Source: an uncultured beta proteobacterium (GTDB lineage: Bacteria; Pseudomonadota; Gammaproteobacteria; Burkholderiales; Burkholderiaceae_C). From it: 6,583 bases of DNA. Shown here piece by piece: positions 1 to 6,033 of the stretch (its first letter is position 1; every line of letters starts with the position of its first letter). The notes under the pieces are model-generated. The model worked only from the letters and a program-made list of their open reading frames with translations. It was not told where the DNA came from and ran no database searches. The stretch lies in assembly GCA_903840825.1 (NCBI GenBank), contig CAIMHL010000360.1:1-6583 (forward strand). Direction: 5' to 3'. The translations under genes and the position numbers were made by a program.

Positions 1-2
1 CA

Positions 3-128
3 AGCGCCGAGGAGGCCTTGCGCACCGGGCGTGCCAGTGACATGACTGGCTTGCTTATCGCGCTAGAAGAAGCCATGCTGACCGTCGATGCCGACATACA
101 GGTCTTTACGCAGCGCCTTCGACCCTGA
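3..128 (+). CDS. C-terminal tail of an unidentified protein (5' end outside window)
   Basis: One frame stays open from the left edge to a TGA at 126-128 and encodes the last 41 residues of a protein. The other two plus-strand frames hit stops within the first 45 bases. The tail is acidic and helix-prone (contains SAEEALRTGRAS, then LLIALEEAML, ending QRLRP), with a regular leucine/alanine spacing typical of a terminal amphipathic helix. I do not recognise the family. The final helix of a histidine phosphotransfer or other helical-bundle domain is one guess, with no motif to prove it. The gene converges on the VWA/PEP-CTERM gene, with 38 bp between the two stop codons, and an inverted repeat begins right after this stop. 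Only the open frame, its protein-like composition and its position support the call. Confidence 0.5.
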   Translation, partial: SAEEALRTGRASDMTGLLIALEEAMLTVDADIQVFTQRLRP

Positions 129-147
129 ACCGTCTTTAAGACGGCTC
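127..147. terminator. Hairpin between convergent genes, possible weak bidirectional terminator
   Basis: CCGTCTT (130-136) and AAGACGG (138-144) are perfect inverted arms around one base, so a real hairpin would open the innermost pairs. On the minus strand the stem can extend outward with G:U, A:U and G:C pairs to 127-147. It starts directly at the stop codon of the plus-strand gene and lies about 20 bases beyond the stop of the minus-strand gene. Neither side has a proper T-tract, so a Rho-independent terminator is only a possibility; it may instead protect the 3' ends. Confidence 0.35.
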
Positions 148-166
148 TTGGCCTTGGTCTGTTAGT

Positions 167-922
167 TCAGCCCAGGTGTTTTTGACGGCGGGCTACGCCC
201 AAGCCTAGCAAGGCCAGACCTGCAAGTGCCAATGCGTTAGGCTCGGGCACTTGGTTGGTGACCACCTGGAGCTTATTACCAATAGCTGTCACGTAGGCAT
301 CTGCATCAACTACACCGATATAAAAACCTTGCGTAGGGAAGTTGTAGGGACTGGTATCGTCGCAAGCTTGTGGGTAGCAGATAGAGTCTTTTAGATACGC
401 GGTATTCACGCCGCCCCCAATACCTTCAATGCTGATGTTGTCCACACCGGCTGCAATCAATGCATCTCGTGCTGTGATGCCATCTGCAGCTGAATTAGGA
501 ACGCCATCTGTTGCAAAGTTCACATAGCTTGCCAATGTCGGTGACTCATTTCCACCAAATAGTGCACTTTGCATGGTTGTAAATGCAGCCGCAAAGTCCG
601 TTGAACCTCCGAGGAAACTCAACGCGCCGATCTGGTTGGATAGAGCGGTTCGACTGGCAGCATCGGTCACCAGAAAGCTGTCAATATCCAAGCTTGCTGC
701 TGTACTGAATCTCACCACCGACACTTCATAGGTACTGTCGGTGGGGATCCAGGTGTTAACAGCATTTTTCAAGCCGTTGACTATCGTCGTCCAGTTGGCA
801 GAGCCAATACTGCCTGAACTATCAAGAATGAAGCCCAATTGGACGACATCAGCCTGAGCCTGCCCGCCCGTCATCACCGCCACAGCCGTGGCCATTGATG
901 CGATTAGCTTTCGTATTTTCAT
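167..922 (-). CDS. Secreted VWA-domain protein with PEP-CTERM sorting signal
   Basis: This 251-residue protein should be exported and sorted to the cell surface or extracellular matrix. Residues 1-24 form a Sec signal peptide: basic MKIRK, a hydrophobic core, and AQA before a likely cut at D25. A von Willebrand factor A domain follows, with a complete MIDAS metal site: DSSGS at 34-38, T108 in GGSTDF and D139 in FATDG. C182 and C187 are close enough to form a disulfide. The C-terminus is a textbook PEP-CTERM tail: VPEPN at 225-229, a short hydrophobic helix to about 244, then RRQK. In this family the tail is recognised by exosortase (EpsH/XrtA type), usually in bacteria making exopolysaccharide. 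VWA domains usually bind protein ligands through a divalent cation; the ligand here is unknown. I chose ATG at 920-922 over the in-frame GTG just before it because GGGAG lies 6 nt upstream. No exosortase gene is in the window. A sigma-54-type promoter lies upstream. Confidence 0.93.
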   Translation of the reverse strand: MKIRKLIASMATAVAVMTGGQAQADVVQLGFILDSSGSIGSANWTTIVNGLKNAVNTWIPTDSTYEVSVVRFSTAASLDIDSFLVTDAASRTALSNQIGALSFLGGSTDFAAAFTTMQSALFGGNESPTLASYVNFATDGVPNSAADGITARDALIAAGVDNISIEGIGGGVNTAYLKDSICYPQACDDTSPYNFPTQGFYIGVVDADAYVTAIGNKLQVVTNQVPEPNALALAGLALLGLGVARRQKHLG

Positions 923-928
923 CACACA

Positions 929-933
929 CTCCC
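929..933 (-). promoter_or_regulatory. Ribosome binding site that decides the start of the VWA/PEP-CTERM gene
   Basis: On the minus strand GGGAG is followed by six bases (TGTGTG) and then ATG at 922-920. The alternative GTG at 925-923 would have a spacing of only 3 nt, which is too short. The ATG is therefore the likelier start and the protein begins MKIRK. Confidence 0.7.
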
Positions 934-998
934 GTTAATTAATTTGGGTATCGACACGGTAGCCACTCAACCCAAAATCATGGCTACTTCCCAGATAA

Positions 999-1014
999 AG
1001 CATTTTTCAAGCCA
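999..1014 (-). promoter_or_regulatory. Sigma-54 (RpoN) -24/-12 promoter of the VWA/PEP-CTERM gene
   Basis: The minus strand reads TGGCTTGAAAAATGCT. Against the RpoN consensus TGGCACG-N4-TTGCW it keeps TGGC, the G at position 7, the second T of TTGC, the GC and the final T, with the obligatory GG-N10-GC spacing exact. The start site would be near 988, giving a leader of about 66 nt that carries the GGGAG ribosome binding site. PEP-CTERM genes in exosortase-bearing proteobacteria are known to be controlled by RpoN with the PrsK/PrsR two-component system, so the element suits the gene. It was found by eye and not scored against the genome background. Confidence 0.68.
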
Positions 1015-1092
1015 CGATGGCGAGTGTGAAAAAAACCAATATTTTCAATAGCTTAGGTGATGGTGACCGCTTACAGAAAACGTTGCTCAATA

Positions 1093-1117
1093 AAATGTGT
1101 AAAAAATCTCGACATTT
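1093..1117. promoter_or_regulatory. Candidate activator (enhancer-binding protein) dyad upstream of the sigma-54 promoter
   Basis: AAATGT (1093-1098) and ACATTT (1112-1117) are perfect inverted arms separated by 13 bp. They centre about 117 bp upstream of the predicted start site near 988, a usual distance for an enhancer-binding activator of RpoN. The region is AT-rich and the arms are only 6 bp, so a chance match is quite possible. No known PrsR motif was available for comparison. Confidence 0.2.
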
Positions 1118-1135
1118 GGTAACACCTATTTTTTC

Positions 1136-2680
1136 TCAGATTGCTGCCCCAGCTCGGCTACTTCGTTTTTCCCGCATGCGTTCTGCGATGAGCGTCACCT
1201 TGCCCGTCAGGTCTTGGGCTTCTAGTCGCACCGTAAAGCCCCACAGGGTGGCCACATGGTCAAGCACCGATTGGCAAGATGGGCTCAAGGGCCGGTGTTG
1301 ATGGGAAAAATGGCGCAAAGTGAGGGAGCGGTCACCGCGCAGGTCAACATTCCAAACCTGTATATTGGGTTCACGCGCGCCCAGGTTGTACTGTTCGGCG
1401 AGTTGGGTGCGCAAGTCTCGGTAGCCACTTTCATTGTGAATGGCCTTGATTTGAAGTTTGTCTTTGGTCTCATCGTCGAGGACGGAGAAGAACCGGAATT
1501 CGCGCATCAGTTGTGGCGACAGGTACTGGGCTATAAAGCTCTCATCCTTGAAATTTTGCATGGCAAACTCAAACGTCTCCCGCCAGTCTGAACCCGCCAT
1601 GTCGGGAAACCAGTCGCGGTCTTCAGGGGTGGGGTGCTCGCAGATGCGGCGAATATCGCGCCACATGGAAAACCCCAAGGCATACACATTAATGCCCGAG
1701 TAGTGTGGGCTGTTGTAGGCAGGTTGGTACACCACGTTGGTGTGCGATTGCAAAAATTCCAGCATAAATCCATCATTCACCGCCCCCTGGTCATACAAGG
1801 TATTGAGCAGGGTGTAGTGCCAGAAAGTCGCCCAGCCTTCGTTCATGACCTGGGTTTGGCGCTGGGGGTAAAAATACTGTCCAATTTTTCGGACGATGCG
1901 AATGACCTCTCTTTGCCAGGGCTCAAGGAGCGGGGCATTTTTTTCAATGAAGTAAAGCAGATTTTCTTCAGGCTCAGCGGGAAAGCGTTTTTCTGTTTCA
2001 GTGGCGTCTTTCGCCATGAGAGGGGGGAGCGTGCGCCACAGGTCGTTAACCTGGGCTTGCAGGTAGTCACTGCGCTCTTTTTGCCGCAGGTGTTCTTTTT
2101 CAAGTGATAAACGGGGCGACCGTTTGAAGCGGTCTACCCCGACATTCATCAAGGCGTGGCAGGCATCCAGCAAGTGCTCCACCGCCGCAAGCCCGTGCTG
2201 TTCTTCGCAGCGAGCGATAAACTTTTTTGAAAAAACCAGGTAGTCAATAATTGCATCGGCACTGGTCCACTGCTTGAACAAGTGGTTGCCTTTGAAAAAA
2301 GAGTTGTGGCCGTACGCCGCATGTGCAATCACCAGCGCCTGCATGGGCAAGGTGTTTTCTTCCATGAGGTAAGCAATGCAAGGATTGGAGTTGATGACAA
2401 TCTCGTAGGCCAATCCCATCTGACCCCGCTTGTAGCGGTTTTCTGTGGCTAAAAAATGTTTGCCGAACGACCAGTGGTTGTAATACACCGGCATGCCGAT
2501 GGAGGCATAGGCGTCCATCATTTGCTCGGCGCTGATGACCTCCAGCACATGCGGGTAGCCCTCAAGTCTATAGGCAGCAGCAACCTCGCCAATGGCTTTG
2601 TCGTACTGCTCCAGTGACGCAAAGGTCCACTCGGAGCCGGTGGGCAGCGCGGGCTTAGTGGGCGTGTTGGGCGGTTTCAT
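1136..2680 (-). CDS. spoVR: SpoVR family protein (YcgB-like)
   Basis: The 514-residue length matches E. coli YcgB (about 510 aa). Family hallmarks are visible: NHWSFGKHF (68-76), YEIVINSNP (92-100), HAAYGHNSFFKGN (120-132), NEGWATFWHY (280-289) and the HYSGINVYALGF block near 326-337. The recurrent His, Glu and Asn residues could form a metal or ligand site, but that is inference. There is no signal peptide or membrane segment, so it should be cytosolic. Bacillus SpoVR is needed for normal spore cortex formation, but the family is widespread in non-sporulating proteobacteria and its biochemical role is unknown. I chose ATG at 2678-2680, 7 nt after the yeaH-like stop. The same frame stays open upstream to 2845, but those residues lack family character and lie inside the previous gene. 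AGG, overlapping the TAG stop of that gene, sits 6 nt before this ATG. It is the last gene of the operon; no clear intrinsic terminator follows. Confidence 0.95.
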   Translation of the reverse strand: MKPPNTPTKPALPTGSEWTFASLEQYDKAIGEVAAAYRLEGYPHVLEVISAEQMMDAYASIGMPVYYNHWSFGKHFLATENRYKRGQMGLAYEIVINSNPCIAYLMEENTLPMQALVIAHAAYGHNSFFKGNHLFKQWTSADAIIDYLVFSKKFIARCEEQHGLAAVEHLLDACHALMNVGVDRFKRSPRLSLEKEHLRQKERSDYLQAQVNDLWRTLPPLMAKDATETEKRFPAEPEENLLYFIEKNAPLLEPWQREVIRIVRKIGQYFYPQRQTQVMNEGWATFWHYTLLNTLYDQGAVNDGFMLEFLQSHTNVVYQPAYNSPHYSGINVYALGFSMWRDIRRICEHPTPEDRDWFPDMAGSDWRETFEFAMQNFKDESFIAQYLSPQLMREFRFFSVLDDETKDKLQIKAIHNESGYRDLRTQLAEQYNLGAREPNIQVWNVDLRGDRSLTLRHFSHQHRPLSPSCQSVLDHVATLWGFTVRLEAQDLTGKVTLIAERMREKRSSRAGAAI

Positions 2681-2687
2681 CGGCTGC

Positions 2688-3956
2688 CTAAACTTGTCTT
2701 TTGAAAAGGTCACGAAACACTGGATAAATATCGGCCACGGTAGCGATGCGGCGCATGGCAAAGCGGTCAGCCATCGTGGCCTCCAGAGCGGCATATTCGT
2801 GCCACAGGTTTTGTGGCGGTGCGTCGGTAATTTCGATGTAGGCAAAGTACTGCGTCAGAGGAAGCAGTGACTGGGCCAACAAGTCGCGGCAGCGGGGCGA
2901 GTCGTCATTCCAGTTGTCACCGTCTGAGGCCTGCGCGCCGTAAATATTCCACTGACTGCTTGGGTAGCGCGCCTTGATGATGTCATGCATCAACTCCAAG
3001 GCGCTCGAAACCACCGTGCCCCCGGTTTCACGCGAGGTAAAAAACTCATCTTCATCCACTTCGGTGGCCACGGTGTGGTGGCGAATGAACACGACATCTA
3101 TGCGCTCGTAATTGCGTGTCAAAAACAAATAGAGCAACATGAAAAAGCGTTTGGCTATGTTTTTTCGCCCCTCATCCATTGAGCCAGATACATCCAGCAG
3201 GCAAAACATCACGGCTTGTGTGCTGGGGCGCGGCACCCTGATGCGGTTGCTGTAGCGCAAGTCAAAGGTGTCAATGAACGGAACTTGTGCGACCTTCGCA
3301 CGCCAGTGCGCGATCTCGCGGCGCAGTTGCGCCAGTTGAGGGTCGTCATCAGAGAGTTTGTTTTTAAGCTCCTCAAGCTCTGCCAGTAAGGCACGCAGCT
3401 TGGCGGCGTAAGGGCTGCCAACGGCAATGCGCCGCCCTGCAGCGCCCCGCATGGTGCGCGTCAGGTTGATGTTGCTGGGCACCCCACTTTGGGTGTAGCC
3501 GGCACGCACCCGGCGTGATTGTTCAACCCGGGCGAGATGCTGCTTTACCAAATTTGGCAGGGCGAGTTCGTCAAAAAAAATATCAAGAAATTCATCTTTG
3601 GTCAAGGTGAACAAAAATTCGTCCAGGCCCTCACCGTCGCGACTGGCCTGGCCCGCACCTGTGCCACTCCCGCCGCCAGTGGGTCGGTCGACCTGATCGC
3701 CTGAGTTGAAACGGTCGTTGCCGGGGCGGACGGTTTCCCACACGCCGCCTTGCCCGTGCTCAAAATGGGGCTCGGCGATGTCTCGCCCCGAGATACCGAT
3801 TTTTTCCCCGTTATCAATATTCCGGATGCCGCGCTTGTTGACCGCATCGGCCACCGCCTTTTTGATTTGCCCCTTGAAGCGCTCAATGAAACGGCCGCGG
3901 TTGACCGAGCTCTTGTGCTTGCTGTCAAAACGACGGTCAATGATGCGAACAGTCAT
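2688..3956 (-). CDS. yeaH: YeaH/YhbH family protein (DUF444) with VWA-like MIDAS motif
   Basis: At 422 residues it is close to E. coli YeaH (427 aa). The N-terminus (RIIDRRFDSKHKSSVNRGRF, 4-23) is the family signature. A Gly-rich linker follows (about 92-103, PTGGGSGTGAGQ), then a charged helical stretch with coiled-coil character (about 184-222). The C-terminal half holds a VWA-like fold with MIDAS residues D255-V-S-G-S259, T311/T314 in ETGGT, and D345 in ASDGDN. It has no signal peptide and should be cytosolic. Family members are encoded beside prkA and respond to stationary phase and nitrogen stress; the molecular role is unresolved. A MIDAS protein next to an AAA+ ATPase suggests an adaptor or substrate-binding subunit (inference). 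The ATG is 7 nt after the prkA stop, with no good Shine-Dalgarno sequence, so coupled translation is plausible. An ORF track in other frames over this gene is antisense or frame-shifted noise. Confidence 0.95.
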   Translation of the reverse strand: MTVRIIDRRFDSKHKSSVNRGRFIERFKGQIKKAVADAVNKRGIRNIDNGEKIGISGRDIAEPHFEHGQGGVWETVRPGNDRFNSGDQVDRPTGGGSGTGAGQASRDGEGLDEFLFTLTKDEFLDIFFDELALPNLVKQHLARVEQSRRVRAGYTQSGVPSNINLTRTMRGAAGRRIAVGSPYAAKLRALLAELEELKNKLSDDDPQLAQLRREIAHWRAKVAQVPFIDTFDLRYSNRIRVPRPSTQAVMFCLLDVSGSMDEGRKNIAKRFFMLLYLFLTRNYERIDVVFIRHHTVATEVDEDEFFTSRETGGTVVSSALELMHDIIKARYPSSQWNIYGAQASDGDNWNDDSPRCRDLLAQSLLPLTQYFAYIEITDAPPQNLWHEYAALEATMADRFAMRRIATVADIYPVFRDLFKRQV

Positions 3957-3963
3957 GGCAGGC

Positions 3964-5886
3964 TCAGGATGATTTGCGAACCCTTAAATACCATTCGCAG
4001 AGCAGGCGGACCTGCTTCTCGGTGTAGCCTTTTTGGGTCATGCGGTTGACAAAATCCTTGTGCTTTTTCTGCTCATCGCCGCTGGCTTTGGCATTGAATG
4101 AAATCACGGGCAGCAACTCTTCGGTGTTGGAGAACATTTTTTTCTCAATGACAACCCGTAGTTTTTCATAGGACGTCCAGGCTGGGTTTTGTCCGTCGTG
4201 TTTGGCTCTGGCGCGCAATACAAAATTGACCACTTCATTGCGGAAGTCTTTCGGGTTGGCAATGCCTGCGGGTTTTTCAATTTTTTCAAGCTCGGCGTTG
4301 AGCGCGCCCCTGTCCAGAATTTCACCGGTGTTGGTGTCGCGGTACTCCTGATCCTGAATCCAGAAGTCGGCATAGGTCACGTAGCGGTCAAATATATTTT
4401 GTCCATACTCAGAGTAGCTTTCCAGGTAGGCGGTTTGTATTTCCTTGCCAATAAATTCTGCATACCGTGGCGACAGGTATTCTTTGAGGTAGCGCATGTA
4501 GCGTTCGGCCACCTCGGCGGGAAACTGCTCTTGCTCAATTTGCTGCTCCAGCACATACATCAGGTGCACCGGATTGGCCGCGACTTCACGGTGGTCGAAA
4601 TTGAAAACACGGGACAATATTTTGAACGCAAACCGGGTGGACAAGCCCGTCATGCCTTCATCAACACCGGCAAAATCACGGTACTCTTGATAGCTCTTGG
4701 CCTTGGGGTCGGTGTCCTTCAGGTTCTCACCATCGTAGACCCGCATCTTTGAAAAAATACTCGAGTTTTCTGGCTCTTTCAAGCGCGAAAGTACCGAAAA
4801 CTGGGCCAGCATCTTGAGCGTGTCAGGCGCACAGGGAGCCTCGGACAATGAAGAGTTGACCAGCAGCTTTTCGTAAATATGAATCTCGTCCGAGACCCGT
4901 AACGAGTAGGGGACTTTGACAATATAGATGCGGTCTAAAAAGGCCTCGTTGTTGCGGTTGTTTCTGAAGGTCAACCACTCGGCCTCGTTGCTGTGGGCCA
5001 GCACCATGCCGTCAAAGGGAATAGCGCCAAAGCCCTCGGTGCCTTTGTAATTGCCCTCTTGCGTGGCGGTCAGCAGTGGGTGCAACACCTTGATGGGCGC
5101 CTTGAACATTTCTACAAACTCCAGCACGCCTCGGTTGGCCAGGCAAAGCCCGCCGGAGTAGGAGTAGGCATCCGGGTCACTTTGGGAGAAGGTCTCTAGT
5201 TTGCGGATGTCGATCTTGCCCACCAGCGATGAAATGTCCTGGTTGTTTTCATCACCCGGTTCGGTTTTGGAGACCGCAATTTGCGAAAGCACAGAGGGGT
5301 GAATTTTGACAACTTTGAACTGGGTGATGTCGCCGCCAAACTCTTTCAGGCGCTTGACCGCCCAAGGGCTCATGATGGTGCCCAGGTAACGCCTAGGGAT
5401 GCCGTAGTCTTCTTCCAGCAATTGCGCGTCTTCTGCAGGGTTGAATAAGCCCAAGGGTGATTCATGCACGGGCGAGCCTTTGACTGCATAAATGGGCACC
5501 GACTCAATCAGGTATTTCAGCTTTTCGGCCAGCGAGGACTTGCCGCCGCCCACCGGCCCCAACAAGTAGAGAATTTGTTTCTTTTCCTCCAATCCTTGTG
5601 CGGCGTGGCGAAAGTAAGAGACGATTTGCTCAATGACTTCCTCCATGCCGTAGAGGTCTTTGAAAGCCGGATAGCGCCTGAGCATTTTGTTGGCAAACAG
5701 GCGTGAAAGCCGCTGGTCGGTGCGGGTGTCAACCAACTCGGCTTCGCCAATGGCCATCAGCATTCGTTCGGCGACGCTGGCGTAGGCATAAGGGTCGCGC
5801 TTGCAGAGTGCCAGGTAGTCCTGGATCGTCATCTCCTCATCCTGAGCGGCTTTGAAGCGCTCTTGGTATCTTGCGAATACATTCAT
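3964..5886 (-). CDS. prkA: PrkA/YeaG family AAA+ protein kinase
   Basis: The 640-residue length is that of full PrkA/YeaG proteins. The N-terminal part (to about residue 400) is the AAA_PrkA domain. It holds the Walker A loop GPVGGGKS at 110-117 (K116), the family block KGSPVHESPLGLF (136-148), an acidic Walker B-like stretch around GVLEFVEMFK (253-262), and AHSNEAEW (297-304) followed by the conserved FRNNRNNEAFLDRI (307-320). The remainder (about 400-640) is the PrkA C-terminal domain, with EEGMTGLSTRF at its start. E. coli YeaG and Bacillus PrkA are reported to have serine/threonine kinase activity and to affect stress survival or sporulation; the AAA+ fold is the firm part. It is cytosolic. 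The ATG at 5884-5886 has GGGAG 7 nt upstream (5894-5898). It heads the prkA-yeaH-spoVR operon and is separated from metY by a strong terminator, so it should have its own promoter in 5887-5950. Confidence 0.96.
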   Translation of the reverse strand: MNVFARYQERFKAAQDEEMTIQDYLALCKRDPYAYASVAERMLMAIGEAELVDTRTDQRLSRLFANKMLRRYPAFKDLYGMEEVIEQIVSYFRHAAQGLEEKKQILYLLGPVGGGKSSLAEKLKYLIESVPIYAVKGSPVHESPLGLFNPAEDAQLLEEDYGIPRRYLGTIMSPWAVKRLKEFGGDITQFKVVKIHPSVLSQIAVSKTEPGDENNQDISSLVGKIDIRKLETFSQSDPDAYSYSGGLCLANRGVLEFVEMFKAPIKVLHPLLTATQEGNYKGTEGFGAIPFDGMVLAHSNEAEWLTFRNNRNNEAFLDRIYIVKVPYSLRVSDEIHIYEKLLVNSSLSEAPCAPDTLKMLAQFSVLSRLKEPENSSIFSKMRVYDGENLKDTDPKAKSYQEYRDFAGVDEGMTGLSTRFAFKILSRVFNFDHREVAANPVHLMYVLEQQIEQEQFPAEVAERYMRYLKEYLSPRYAEFIGKEIQTAYLESYSEYGQNIFDRYVTYADFWIQDQEYRDTNTGEILDRGALNAELEKIEKPAGIANPKDFRNEVVNFVLRARAKHDGQNPAWTSYEKLRVVIEKKMFSNTEELLPVISFNAKASGDEQKKHKDFVNRMTQKGYTEKQVRLLCEWYLRVRKSS

Positions 5887-5913
5887 TCGGTCTCTCCCTA
5901 AATGAAAGTCAGG

Positions 5914-5929
5914 TGCTGGTGTGCCCCCA
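5914..5929 (-). promoter_or_regulatory. Weak sigma-54-like element ahead of the prkA operon
   Basis: The minus strand reads TGGGGGCACACCAGCA. It has the GG-N10-GC spacing, the leading T and the final A of the RpoN consensus, but CA replaces TT before the GC and GGG-C replaces CAC-G. The start site would be near 5903, leaving a 17-nt leader that contains the prkA ribosome binding site. E. coli yeaGH is known to be RpoN/NtrC-dependent, which is why it is listed. The match is poor and I see no convincing sigma-70 promoter in the gap either. Confidence 0.28.
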
Positions 5930-5950
5930 CTTTAAGCATCAATTTAAGGC

Positions 5951-5974
5951 AAAAAAAAGCCCCTGTGAAGGGGC
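5951..5974 (-). terminator. Rho-independent terminator after metY
   Basis: On the minus strand AGGGGC-type arms form a perfect 6-bp GC-rich stem, GCCCCT TCAC AGGGGC (5974-5959), followed at once by eight Ts (5958-5951). It lies 60 nt past the metY stop and upstream of prkA, so it should end metY transcription and insulate the prkA operon. Confidence 0.88.
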
Positions 5975-5983
5975 CTCTTAGGG

Positions 5984-6005
5984 GGCCTTGCGTTTACGCA
6001 AGGCC
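5984..6005. repeat. Perfect 9-bp inverted repeat (hairpin) after metY
   Basis: GGCCTTGCG (5984-5992) and CGCAAGGCC (5997-6005) are perfect complements around a TTTA loop. There is no T-tract on either side in the right place, so alone it is not a canonical terminator. It precedes the true terminator in the metY transcript and may stabilise the mRNA 3' end or act with it. Confidence 0.7.
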
Positions 6006-6033
6006 AAAAGCGTCATGGTCTCAATCAGGGGCT

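Noticed and set aside
1015..1135. Intrinsic terminator for the prkA-yeaH-spoVR operon
   Set aside because: The gap is AT-rich with T-runs on the minus strand, but I found no GC-rich stem directly before a T-tract.
1017..1301. Plus-strand 94-aa open frame starting in the gap upstream of the VWA gene
   Set aside because: No ribosome binding site precedes its ATG, its first bases overlap the VWA gene's regulatory region, and most of it is antisense to spoVR with no recognisable protein features.
1634..2107. Plus-strand 157-aa open frame antisense to spoVR
   Set aside because: It mirrors conserved spoVR codons, has no ribosome binding site or recognisable motif, and is best explained as a chance open frame.
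2681..2845. N-terminal extension of the SpoVR frame, starting at 2845
   Set aside because: It lies wholly inside the yeaH-like gene in another frame, has low-complexity, non-family sequence rich in Cys, Pro and Trp, and the family-like start is ATG 2680.
4189..4752. Plus-strand 187-aa open frame antisense to prkA
   Set aside because: The prkA reading on the other strand is a clear, full-length conserved protein; this frame is its shadow and shows no domain.
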